Of a stretch of DNA of 64,000 nt, positions 35,012 through 42,204 are shown piece after piece. The position numbers and the translations under genes were made by a program. Source of the stretch: an uncultured Christensenella sp. GTDB lineage: Bacteria; Bacillota; Clostridia; Christensenellales; Borkfalkiaceae. Position 1 is the stretch's first letter, and every line of letters starts with the position of its first letter. The stretch lies in contig CAJTPB010000005.1 in the NCBI GenBank assembly GCA_910578065.1, forward strand, positions 32,843 to 96,842, read 5' to 3'. The notes under the pieces were generated by a model that had not been told where the DNA came from, did not search any database, and saw only the letters and a program-made list of their open reading frames with translations.

Positions 35012-36256
35012 ATGGCAGACAAAGAATTTGACCTCGGCAGCGTTATCGGTCCGAAAGGCGATAAAGGCGATAAGGGGGACAAGGGAGATAAGGGCGACCG
35101 TGGCGAGAGAGGAGAACAAGGTGCGCCCGGTGTAAGCGCAGTCGAGGTTTACGGCGTACGCATAGACACGACCGACAGCAACCCCGAAACCGCTTGCAGC
35201 TATACCGACAACGCGGTCGGAATGCTCCCGGCGAAAGGTAACAACGGAAACTTCAACGCGGGCGATTGGGCGAACAGATACCCGTTCAACGCGATAAAGC
35301 CATGCCTTTTGAAGAACGGCGCGGTGGTCGGGTATTTGAAACCGAATAACTTTGCGCAGTTCGAGGACGGAAGCTCGGCAGACATTACGAGCGGCAACGC
35401 GGGCGACGTTATGATTGAGATACCGAAGTTCTACTACAAAATAGAGCGCAACGGCAATTATATCGACGTCAAGATTGCAAACGCTTTAATGGCGGGCTTT
35501 ACGGACTATGCGTTCAAATACAAGGGCGAATCGAAAGACAAGTTCTATATCGGTGTATACCTCGGCTATATGGACGGAAGCAAGCTGCGCTCGCTTTCCG
35601 GCAAGGTAGTTGCGGGCAATAAGACGATCGGCGCGTTCCGAACCGCAGCGCAAGCGAACGGCGCGGGCTACGAGCAGTTATCGTTCAACAAATTAACCGC
35701 CTTGCAGGTTTTGTATATCGTAATGTTCAAAAACCTTAACAGCCAAGCCGCGCTCGGGCAAGGCTATGTGAGCGCAAGCGCATTCCGCGACACGGGCGCA
35801 ACTAACACAAAGGGAATGACCTACGGCACGACCGGGAACTCGACCGCAAACGACACGGTTAAGTTTTTAGGCATAGAGGACTTCTGGGGAAACCTTTATC
35901 AATGGATTGACGGGTACGTTTCTGGCAACGGCGTAGTTTTAATCGGCGACGGAAACTTCAACGACACCGGCAGTGGTTATGAGAGCCACGCAAGGAGCGG
36001 ACAGCAATTCAATTACCCGCAATACATAAAAGACGTGGAGGCGGGAAACATTACCGCGTTTACACCCAAGACGGGCGGCGGGAGCGAAACTACCTATTTC
36101 AGCGACTACGGCTACATGATGAACTCCGTTTTTCTTCCGTATTTCGGGGGCTTTCGCTCGGATGGCGCGGGTGCGGGGGCGTTCTATTTCTATTGCAGCA
36201 ATTCGGCGTCGCTTGCGTATTCGGATATCGGCGCACGCCTGTGCTTTTGTGGGTAA
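35012..36256 (+). CDS. DGR target protein 2: collagen-like fibre with C-type-lectin tip
   Basis: 414 residues. Collagen-like stalk (about 12-43, GPKGDKGDKGDKGDRGERG), then the lectin/formylglycine-enzyme-like domain shared with the remote target: FNAIKPCLLKNGAVVGYLKP, KDKFYIGVYLG, GNKTIGAFRTAAQANGAGYE, GIEDFWGNLYQWIDGY, DGNFNDTGSGYE. VR2 covers residues 372-409 and the protein ends GARLCFCG. Likely the receptor-binding tip, varied at codon positions exposed on the lectin face. Confidence 0.92.
   Translation: MADKEFDLGSVIGPKGDKGDKGDKGDKGDRGERGEQGAPGVSAVEVYGVRIDTTDSNPETACSYTDNAVGMLPAKGNNGNFNAGDWANRYPFNAIKPCLLKNGAVVGYLKPNNFAQFEDGSSADITSGNAGDVMIEIPKFYYKIERNGNYIDVKIANALMAGFTDYAFKYKGESKDKFYIGVYLGYMDGSKLRSLSGKVVAGNKTIGAFRTAAQANGAGYEQLSFNKLTALQVLYIVMFKNLNSQAALGQGYVSASAFRDTGATNTKGMTYGTTGNSTANDTVKFLGIEDFWGNLYQWIDGYVSGNGVVLIGDGNFNDTGSGYESHARSGQQFNYPQYIKDVEAGNITAFTPKTGGGSETTYFSDYGYMMNSVFLPYFGGFRSDGAGAGAFYFYCSNSASLAYSDIGARLCFCG
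36124..36240 (+). repeat. DGR variable repeat 2 (VR2)
   Basis: Gapless match to template 36309-36425 (offset 185). Over template 36309-36423, 22 of 33 template adenines are changed and no other base is. Downstream the VR has TGTGCTTTTG where the template has TTCTTTTG, the expected IMH versus IMH* difference. Confidence 0.95.
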
Positions 36257-36308
36257 TATAGCCCCATAAGGAACGGCACAAAAACAAACTATTATTACGG
36301 CGAGGACT

Positions 36309-36425
36309 AACCGTTTATCTTCCGAATTTCGGGGGCAATCGCTCGAATGACACGAATGCAGGGACGTTCTATTTCAATTGCAACAATTCGACGTCGAATG
36401 CGAATTCGAATATCGGCACACACCT
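36309..36425 (+). repeat. DGR template repeat (TR)
   Basis: Non-coding 117-bp copy between the fibre gene and the reverse transcriptase. In the VR frame it reads many AAT/AAC (Asn) codons, plus ACG/ACA codons, at the sites that differ in the variable repeats (for example PNFGGNRSNDTNAGT), the usual design giving wide amino-acid choice by A mutagenesis. 33 adenines up to 36423. Confidence 0.95.
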
Positions 36426-36542
36426 TTCTTTTGTAAGATTTTTTTATTTGGTAAAAATCGCCGGAGCCTCATGGCAAAATATAAAAACCAATACCCGAGT
36501 TAGTAGAGAAATCGAAAGCCCGGAAAGGACACAAAAGCCACT

Positions 36543-37649
36543 ATGAAAAGATATGGCAACCTATTCGAGAGAATAGTGGACATTAACAACATTGTCCGCG
36601 CCCACCTAAACGCGCGCAAGGGCAAGACCAAAGACAAGGAAGTCCGGAGAGTAGACCGCGACATTTTGGGGCATTGCGTAAAGATACGGCAAATGCTAAT
36701 CGAGAAAGCGTACACAACTTCGGAATATCATATATTCGAGATTGAGGACAACGGAAAGCACCGCGAAATTGCGGAGCTTCCGTATTTCCCCGACCGAATA
36801 ATTCAATGGGCTGTAATGCAGGTAATAGAAAAAGTATTTTTGAAACACTTTATCCCGACAACCTACGCAGCGTTACCGGGCGAAAAGAAGTGGAACAAGA
36901 AACTCAAAAAGCATATAAGCTCGAGAGGTCCGCACGCCGCGCTTTTGAAGCTACGGCAATATGTAGAGAACGACCCGAGCGGGACAAAGTATTGCTTGAA
37001 GCTCGACATCAAAAAGTTCTTCCCGAATATCGACAAAGCAATTCTAAAATCGCTACTTCGGCGCAAGTTCAAAGACAAGGACTTGCTGTGGCTTTTGGAC
37101 GACATAGTCGACAGCTACGACAATGGCAACCCGAAAGGAATACCGATCGGGAGTTATACGAGCCAATACTTCGGCAATTTCTATTTATCGTATTTCGACC
37201 ATTGGGCGAAAGAGGAAAAGCACATAAAATACCTTTTGCGTTATATGGACGATATCGTTATTTTGAGCGATAGCAAAGAATACCTGCACCGCCTCCGCGC
37301 GGAGATAGCGGACTACTTGGCAAGCAACCTCGCCCTTAAGGTAAAGGAAAATTGGCAAGTATTCCCAACAACGGTGCGCGGTATAGATTTCGTCGGTTAT
37401 AGATATTTCGGCGATTTCACACTTCTGCGAACAAGCACCAAAAGAAGATTGAAGAAAGCCGCGAAACGGTTACGGCGAAAGGTTGAGCGCGGAAAAGCGT
37501 TGACCCTACCGAACCGAAGCACGGTCGGTTCATATAACGGAATTTTGGAATGGTGCGACAGTACACGGCTTAAAGAAAAAACTATAAATCAATTTATCGG
37601 AGGCAAATATGGCAAAAGTAAGAGGAAGTCAGGAACAAAAGCCGCTTGA
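36543..37649 (+). CDS. DGR reverse transcriptase
   Basis: 368 residues. RT motifs: KYCLKLDIKKFFPNID (Asp155), the DGR-type motif GIPIGSYTSQYFGNFYL (G203...SQ in place of the QGxxxSP of group II introns), catalytic YMDD (234-237), and VRGIDFVGYR (motif 7-like). Basic C-terminal thumb (RLKKAAKRLRRKVERGK). Copies template RNA with errors at A and delivers the cDNA to VR1 and VR2. SD GGAAAGGA upstream; the 3' end overlaps the next tail gene by 41 bp. Confidence 0.95.
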   Translation: MKRYGNLFERIVDINNIVRAHLNARKGKTKDKEVRRVDRDILGHCVKIRQMLIEKAYTTSEYHIFEIEDNGKHREIAELPYFPDRIIQWAVMQVIEKVFLKHFIPTTYAALPGEKKWNKKLKKHISSRGPHAALLKLRQYVENDPSGTKYCLKLDIKKFFPNIDKAILKSLLRRKFKDKDLLWLLDDIVDSYDNGNPKGIPIGSYTSQYFGNFYLSYFDHWAKEEKHIKYLLRYMDDIVILSDSKEYLHRLRAEIADYLASNLALKVKENWQVFPTTVRGIDFVGYRYFGDFTLLRTSTKRRLKKAAKRLRRKVERGKALTLPNRSTVGSYNGILEWCDSTRLKEKTINQFIGGKYGKSKRKSGTKAA

Positions 37650-37860
37650 GCTTGAGTTCGGCAAAACGACCGTATATGAGCGTACGAACATACGCAGAGT
37701 AGACGAGGAAGCGACCAAAGAAAGCTCCGGCTTTCACGGTTGGGAGTACGACGAAACGCAGCACACCTACGCCGAGTGGTACAAGCAAGACAGCATGAAG
37801 AACAAGCTCGCCATTGCGGAGCTTGCCGAACTATTAGCGGGAGGAAAGGCGAATGGTTAA
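37609..37860 (+). CDS. Small tail-module protein, 83 aa
   Basis: MAKVRGSQEQKPLELEFGKT, then VYERTNIRRV and GWEYDETQHTYAEWYKQ. Proteins of this type precede CD1375-family genes in clostridial phages. SD GGAGG lies inside the RT end. It is not Avd-like: it lacks the helical-bundle pattern. Confidence 0.65.
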   Translation: MAKVRGSQEQKPLELEFGKTTVYERTNIRRVDEEATKESSGFHGWEYDETQHTYAEWYKQDSMKNKLAIAELAELLAGGKANG

Positions 37861-37954
37861 GATTTACGTCGACTTGATAAGAGCCAGGCAAATGACGCTC
37901 GAGCAAGTCCCCGAGAAATGGCGCGACGAAGTACGTCAAGCGTTGGAGGGCTGA
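37853..37954 (+). CDS. CD1375-family small phage protein, 33 aa
   Basis: MVKIYVDLIRARQMTLEQVP, ending RDEVRQALEG. Fits the short CD1375/XkdX-like family (KIY..LI...KT..QVP). ATG follows GGGAGG and overlaps the previous gene. Confidence 0.75.
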   Translation: MVKIYVDLIRARQMTLEQVPEKWRDEVRQALEG

Positions 37955-37955
37955 T

Positions 37956-38588
37956 ATGCAGTACGAACTTATAGACGGAGCGGGCGTCGGTGTAATAACC
38001 GACCCGACCCCCATATTGCGCGACATAAAAGACACGTTCGGCGTGTCTTTTGTTTTGCCCGGCGAGGGCGTATACGTTGCGCTTTTTCGGGACGAGGGCG
38101 GGGTTGAATACCGCGCCACCATAAAGGACAGCGTCGCCAAAGTGCCGAGGCAAATACTCACGAAGAACCAAAGGGTCGGGCTGACCGTTTGCAAGGTAGA
38201 CGGGGACGAGATAACGCAGTCGTGGGAGTGCTACCCGCTCAAGGTCGGGTCGTTTCTTGAGCTACGCAAGACCCAATGGCAAATCACGGTGGGAATGGAC
38301 GACAGAGAACTGTACGCCCGGCTTGCCGAGATAGAAAAACAGCACGCCCAGACGCAGGCAGAATTCAACGAGCTGAAAGCCGAGAATTCGCGCCGTGCGG
38401 ACGAGTTCGCCAAGACCGCCCAAGAATACGCCGAGAGCGTAAACGGGCTTACAAAGGCACTTGCAAGCGTTAAAACGACAAACGAAACGCTTGCGAAAAG
38501 TTACAACGAAGCAATAAAGGTCGTCAACGACCTGACGGGGAGGGTGGCAGCCCTCGAAAAGAACTACGACCCCACAATTATCAAGTAA
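37956..38588 (+). CDS. Tail-tip / fibre protein with coiled coil, 210 aa
   Basis: N-terminal beta domain (LIDGAGVGVITDPTPILRD, FVLPGEGVYVALFRDEGG), then a long coiled coil from about residue 110 (LYARLAEIEKQHAQTQAEFN, ENSRRADEFAKTAQEYAESV). SD region TGGAGGGC. Probably a trimeric tail accessory. Confidence 0.55.
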   Translation: MQYELIDGAGVGVITDPTPILRDIKDTFGVSFVLPGEGVYVALFRDEGGVEYRATIKDSVAKVPRQILTKNQRVGLTVCKVDGDEITQSWECYPLKVGSFLELRKTQWQITVGMDDRELYARLAEIEKQHAQTQAEFNELKAENSRRADEFAKTAQEYAESVNGLTKALASVKTTNETLAKSYNEAIKVVNDLTGRVAALEKNYDPTIIK

Positions 38589-38606
38589 AATTCGGAGGAA
38601 TAAAAA

Positions 38607-39149
38607 ATGGACTATGTATGGGAAATAATACAGCCGTACGTTTTGGCTGTAATCGCATTTTTAAGCGGCAGCGGAATCACCGCAGTTATTCTGCGCGCAG
38701 TAGTAAAAAAGCTGTTCACAAAGAACAGCGAAAAGCTCGAGCAGGCGTACAACACGGAAAAGGTCGCCCAAAAGACCGCCGAGAAGTTGGCGGGCAAAAC
38801 GCTCAATATTGACGTAACCGCCGTAACCGAAAAGGCATTGAAAAAGGTTGCCGAGAAGCTGGACGCGAGGGTCGAAAAAGTAGAGGAAGCGACAAACGCG
38901 CTGAAAGCTATTCTCGTCGCCATAGCGAAAGGAATTATCAAGTTAAAGGCTTTGACGGACGACGAAAAGGCGGAACTTGCAAGCGCGATCGCGCTGCTTG
39001 AAGCGAACTACAAACCGCCCACTGACAACGAGATTATGACCGTAAAGCTCGCCCCGATAACCTTACCCGAGGACGACGCGGACGAGGAAGAAGAAAAGCC
39101 CGCCGCCCACGATAGCGGCGTAAATTTCGGAGGGCTTGACACAAAATGA
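38607..39149 (+). CDS. Membrane-anchored coiled-coil protein, 180 aa
   Basis: One N-terminal membrane span (IIQPYVLAVIAFLSGSGITA), a basic turn, then a helical coiled coil (KLEQAYNTEKVAQKTAEKLA, EKALKKVAEKLDARVEKVEE) and an acidic tail. Sits where holin-type genes are expected. A role in lysis or exclusion is possible but unproven. Confidence 0.5.
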   Translation: MDYVWEIIQPYVLAVIAFLSGSGITAVILRAVVKKLFTKNSEKLEQAYNTEKVAQKTAEKLAGKTLNIDVTAVTEKALKKVAEKLDARVEKVEEATNALKAILVAIAKGIIKLKALTDDEKAELASAIALLEANYKPPTDNEIMTVKLAPITLPEDDADEEEEKPAAHDSGVNFGGLDTK

Positions 39150-39658
39150 AAATGACGAAGAAACGGCTTGTGTTTTTTCTGTTGCATTTGCTTTTTTCGG
39201 CAGTCGTGCCGATCGCGCTTGTAATTGTACGATATAGCACGATTGCCAACACGAAAGCGGCGGTCGGCTTCAAAATATCTATAACGGGCGTATTGCTTTT
39301 GATATTCGTATTCTGGGTAATAAAAAAGCTGTTCATAGATAGGAAGCTGATCGACCTAAAAGCGCAAGGGAATATTATGCTTGCCAACCTAAAAACCAAG
39401 CAAGACCCCGCCGAGCTTTCCGCGCTTGAAAGGGAGCTAAAACACATAAAGACCCTTGAAGCGGTATTCGGTTCGATAATACCGCTACTATTCATAGTGG
39501 CGGCTATAATCGCGTTCAAAGCCCTTGAAGCGCAGCTTGTAACGCTATCGGCTACGCTCGGTTATATCGGCATCAGCTACGCCGTGGGGTTCATATTTAA
39601 CGTGCTATATTCGCGGGAGATACACGCGAAGAACGGAGGCGACAACAATGGCAAATAA
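39146..39658 (+). CDS. Multi-span membrane protein, 170 aa
   Basis: About four spans: LVFFLLHLLFSAVVPIALV, ISITGVLLLIFVFWVI, FGSIIPLLFIVAAIIAF, ATLGYIGISYAVGFIFNVL, with a charged loop between the second and third. Overlaps both neighbours. Holin-like by place but larger than most. Confidence 0.5.
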   Translation: MKMTKKRLVFFLLHLLFSAVVPIALVIVRYSTIANTKAAVGFKISITGVLLLIFVFWVIKKLFIDRKLIDLKAQGNIMLANLKTKQDPAELSALERELKHIKTLEAVFGSIIPLLFIVAAIIAFKALEAQLVTLSATLGYIGISYAVGFIFNVLYSREIHAKNGGDNNGK

Positions 39659-40565
39659 GGAATTCACAGAAAGGCTCGACGCGGCAAAGCGAAGATTTAA
39701 CTACCGGCAATTTTTTATGATTGCCGTGTTGCTATTCGCAACCGCAGCCGACATTTTAATTGACTACGTACACGCAGGCTTCGACCCGTTTATATTCAAC
39801 GACCCGTCGTATTGGATTATGCTCGGGCTGACCTGCCTATCGGTCGTATTGGTAACGCTATCGGTCCGGGACTTCTTCCGAGAGAAAGAGCTGCGGGAGA
39901 ACGCCGAGGTCATAGAGGTGCAGAAGCAGATCGACAACGCCCACGCGGAATTGATACGCCACGACTTGACAACGAAGTTCGGCAACTACATAGACACCAT
40001 AAACGCCGAGCGGAAGCTCAAAGCGTACAAGGCGTATATTCAATTCAAACTAACCAAAATCAAGAAAGCGAAACGCCGGGCGAAGTGGCAAGCCTTACTC
40101 GACAAAGCCGACGCGGACATTGAGTGCATACCGACCAAAGGAAACACGGTCAAGCTGTCACCCGCACACCGTATACGATTTAACCGGGTGCAGATAGCAA
40201 CCATTTTCAGCAGAGTCGAGCGCGCTAGAACCGACGACGAGAACATGGAAACGAACGAGCAAGCCCACATAAGCGAGCTTATATTCAAAAAGCTATTTAT
40301 GGTTATCGCGTTTTCAATTGCGTTGAGTACGCTATTCTTCGAGCAAAACGCTTTCGCCGTGGCTATTTTGATTAACACCTTTTCAAAGCTATTCCGCACG
40401 GCTATGAGCGTGTCGCTTGGCGCAAGCGACGGTCAGGCGTTCGTGCGCGGTACGCTACTAACAAAAATGAAGCTACGCCTTGATTTTATACAAAAGTTTC
40501 TCGAGAAAGAAAAAGCAGAGCGGGGAACACAGACAACGAACAATACAGCAGAAGCGGTCGAATAA
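39648..40565 (+). CDS. Multi-span membrane protein, 305 aa
   Basis: Paired spans near 23-40 and 56-75, a long basic cytoplasmic loop (90-210; KLTKIKKAKRRAKWQALLDK), and two more spans near 225-260 (MVIAFSIALSTLFF). Last gene of the main phage operon. Not assigned; may act with the two membrane genes upstream. Confidence 0.5.
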   Translation: MANKEFTERLDAAKRRFNYRQFFMIAVLLFATAADILIDYVHAGFDPFIFNDPSYWIMLGLTCLSVVLVTLSVRDFFREKELRENAEVIEVQKQIDNAHAELIRHDLTTKFGNYIDTINAERKLKAYKAYIQFKLTKIKKAKRRAKWQALLDKADADIECIPTKGNTVKLSPAHRIRFNRVQIATIFSRVERARTDDENMETNEQAHISELIFKKLFMVIAFSIALSTLFFEQNAFAVAILINTFSKLFRTAMSVSLGASDGQAFVRGTLLTKMKLRLDFIQKFLEKEKAERGTQTTNNTAEAVE

Positions 40566-40584
40566 TCGACCGCTTTTTTATTTT
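40554..40584 (+). terminator. Terminator of the late operon
   Basis: Perfect 8-bp stem GCGGTCGA / TCGACCGC, ATAA loop, T6-A-T4. It overlaps the 3' end of the last membrane gene. Confidence 0.9.
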
Positions 40585-40589
40585 GCGTA

Positions 40590-40618
40590 TTGACAATATC
40601 GCGCCCCCGTGATATAAT
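40590..40618 (+). promoter_or_regulatory. Consensus promoter of the recombinase operon
   Basis: TTGACA (40590-40595), 17-bp spacer, TATAAT (40613-40618), directly after the late terminator. Gives the two right-end genes their own strong transcription. Confidence 0.88.
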
Positions 40619-40643
40619 GACAGAAAAACGGAGGTGTTCACGA

Positions 40644-40829
40644 ATGAGAAGCGAGGCACAAAAGGCAGCCGACCAGAAGTACAGGGAAGCGCACAAACAC
40701 GAAAGCGTGAAGTGGGGGACAAGACTCAAGACCAAGGAAGCCGCCGAATACGACGAGCTTTTACAGCAACACGGAATGACCCGCGCCGATTTCATACGGT
40801 GGGCGGTCGACGAGCTGAAAAGGCGGTAA
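40644..40829 (+). CDS. Small RHH-like DNA-binding protein, 61 aa
   Basis: ATG at 40644 after GGAGGTG. Ends with an Arc-like pattern: VKWGTRLKTKEAAEYDELLQ, then HGMTRADFIRWAVDELKRR. Paired with the recombinase; could autoregulate the promoter upstream. Confidence 0.65.
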   Translation: MRSEAQKAADQKYREAHKHESVKWGTRLKTKEAAEYDELLQQHGMTRADFIRWAVDELKRR

Positions 40830-40833
40830 CCAT

Positions 40834-41847
40834 ATGAAAGGCGTTAAATTCACGGCGCGAGAGAAAAAGCGCATACTTGATATGTGGCTCGTACAGCGTA
40901 AGCATTGGCTGTATATTTGCAAGCACGAGAAATGCACGCGGGTCAGCCTTTGGCGTTGGAAAAAGCAATACGACGGAACGCTTGAGAGTTTGGAGAACAA
41001 ATCGAGCAGACCGCACACCCCGCACCCGAACAGCCAGACAGAAGAAGAAAAGCGGGAGATTTTGGAAGTCGTACAAGACAATCCGACAATGGGTTATACG
41101 GAACTATACGGCGAGCTTCGGGCAAAGTACGCATATTCCCGGCACTACAAAACAATGTACAAGTACGTCCGCAGCCTACGCTTGCGCCCCGCCGAGATAT
41201 ACGACCGCTACGTGGCGCAACCGTACGACACGCCCGAAATGTTCGGGCAGAAGTGGCAAATGGACGTAAAGTTTGTACCCCGAGTTTGCTACGCGGGCAA
41301 AGACCCGTTCGAGCGGGCGTTTCAGTACACAATGATTGACGAAGCCACCCGCGAGCGTTTTATTTACGCATACAAGGAACACAGCGGTTATTCGACCGCC
41401 GACTTCATACAAAGGGCGGTGCTGTACTTCGGGTACGCGCCGATCACAATTCAAACCGACAACGGAACGGAGTTCACGAACCCCAAAGGGACGGGCGACG
41501 GTAAGGTTCATATTGCCGACCGGGTAATGCAACGGCTCGGCATAAAGCACCAACTTATTAGACCGTATACACCACGGCACAACGGCAAAGTTGAACGATC
41601 GCACCGCACCGACCAAGAAAGGTTTTACAACTATTTGCAATACGTAACCTTTGAGGAATTGCAAGAGAAGATGCAAGCGTGGCTTATTCGGTACAACAAG
41701 AAGCCACACACAGCACTTCGCAACCGATACGGGAAGTATGCATGGCAAAGCCCACTCGAGAAGCGAGCCGAGCTATTGGAGATACTAAAAGAGGGGACGA
41801 CAGACGCGAGGGTTCGGTTCGTAAAAAATACCGCCCGGACCGCGTAA
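40834..41847 (+). CDS. DDE recombinase (IS481/rve-like)
   Basis: 337 residues. N-terminal HTH (LVQRKHWLYICKHEKCTRVS, WRWKKQYDGTLESL). Integrase core: GQKWQMDVKFV (first Asp), ITIQTDNGTEFTNP (second Asp), HNGKVERSHRTDQERFY (Glu). Full DDE triad, so likely active. It is the only recombinase in the prophage and sits 225 bp from the right repeat. It could be the phage mobility enzyme or a captured transposase; no inverted terminal repeats were seen around it. Confidence 0.88.
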   Translation: MKGVKFTAREKKRILDMWLVQRKHWLYICKHEKCTRVSLWRWKKQYDGTLESLENKSSRPHTPHPNSQTEEEKREILEVVQDNPTMGYTELYGELRAKYAYSRHYKTMYKYVRSLRLRPAEIYDRYVAQPYDTPEMFGQKWQMDVKFVPRVCYAGKDPFERAFQYTMIDEATRERFIYAYKEHSGYSTADFIQRAVLYFGYAPITIQTDNGTEFTNPKGTGDGKVHIADRVMQRLGIKHQLIRPYTPRHNGKVERSHRTDQERFYNYLQYVTFEELQEKMQAWLIRYNKKPHTALRNRYGKYAWQSPLEKRAELLEILKEGTTDARVRFVKNTARTA

Positions 41848-41866
41848 GGAATCGACCACCGAAGCA

Positions 41867-41888
41867 GCACCCCCGACGGGGTGCATTT
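41867..41888 (+). terminator. Hairpin after the recombinase gene
   Basis: GCACCCC / GGGGTGC stem with a CGAC loop, followed by a short ATTTTA. Weak rho-independent terminator. Confidence 0.6.
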
Positions 41889-41914
41889 TACCACGCCCGA
41901 AAACATATAATCGG

Positions 41915-41943
41915 TTGACTGCCGAGCCGAAAAGTGGTAATAT
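41915..41943 (+). promoter_or_regulatory. Promoter near the prophage right end
   Basis: TTGACT (41915-41920), 17-bp spacer, TAATAT (41938-41943). It would transcribe the small peptide gene at 41975 and run towards attR. Confidence 0.6.
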
Positions 41944-41974
41944 AAAACGGCGACACGCGAAAGGAAAGGCACAA

Positions 41975-42052
41975 ATGGAGCAAATCGGGGCAAAAATAGC
42001 GTTTATAAAGGTTTTCAAAAAAATTTATAAAAAATTTCTAAAAATATGCTAA
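41975..42052 (+). CDS. Candidate small cationic amphipathic peptide, 25 aa
   Basis: Short ORF with SD AAGGAAAGG. It encodes an acidic first turn (MEQIG) followed by a Lys-rich amphipathic helix pattern (AFIKVFKKIYKKFLKIC). Own promoter candidate upstream. Resembles type I toxins or membrane-active peptides in composition only. The AT-rich region could also produce such a peptide by chance. Confidence 0.35.
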   Translation: MEQIGAKIAFIKVFKKIYKKFLKIC

Positions 42053-42071
42053 AAACGCTTGACTCCTTTGC

Positions 42072-42087
42072 AAAATTTGTTCGTATT
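42072..42087 (+). repeat. Right attachment-like direct repeat (attR)
   Basis: Exact copy of 3240-3255. The host ABC-operon promoter starts 5 bp later, so insertion separates that operon from the his cluster without breaking either. Confidence 0.75.
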
Positions 42088-42091
42088 GCAC

Positions 42092-42120
42092 TTGACATTA
42101 TTTTTTTACCGTGATAGTAT
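42092..42120 (+). promoter_or_regulatory. Promoter of the ABC exporter operon
   Basis: TTGACA (42092-42097), 17-bp spacer, TAGTAT (42115-42120); a TATAAT three bases further would need a 20-bp spacer. Its -35 lies next to attR, so prophage state could affect it. Confidence 0.6.
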
Positions 42121-42204
42121 AATACTATTCGCAAGTTGCGTAAACGCCGTACAAAGGCTTTTGCGCGATTTTTCATAAAAGGAAAAAAGGAGGTAACGGA
42201 TTTT

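Larger units (their letters stand above)
3240..42087. mobile_element. Podovirus-like prophage with a DGR
   Basis: Bounded by an exact 16-bp direct repeat at 3240-3255 and 42072-42087, between hisIE and an ABC exporter operon. It holds replication, terminase, portal, scaffold, capsid, connector, tail and fibre genes, nearly all on the plus strand, with ATGA-type overlaps throughout. No tape-measure gene was found, which suggests a short tail. No tyrosine or serine integrase, no divergent CI-type repressor and no recognisable endolysin were seen; a DDE recombinase lies at the right end. Whether it is active is unknown. Confidence 0.9.

Noticed and set aside
36257..36308. Possible extra variable or template copy between VR2 and TR
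   Set aside because: No further match to the template core; only the three copies described align.
40834..41847. Simple insertion sequence carrying the DDE gene
   Set aside because: No flanking inverted repeats or short target duplications seen near the gene; it shares phage-like neighbours and composition. Not fully excluded.
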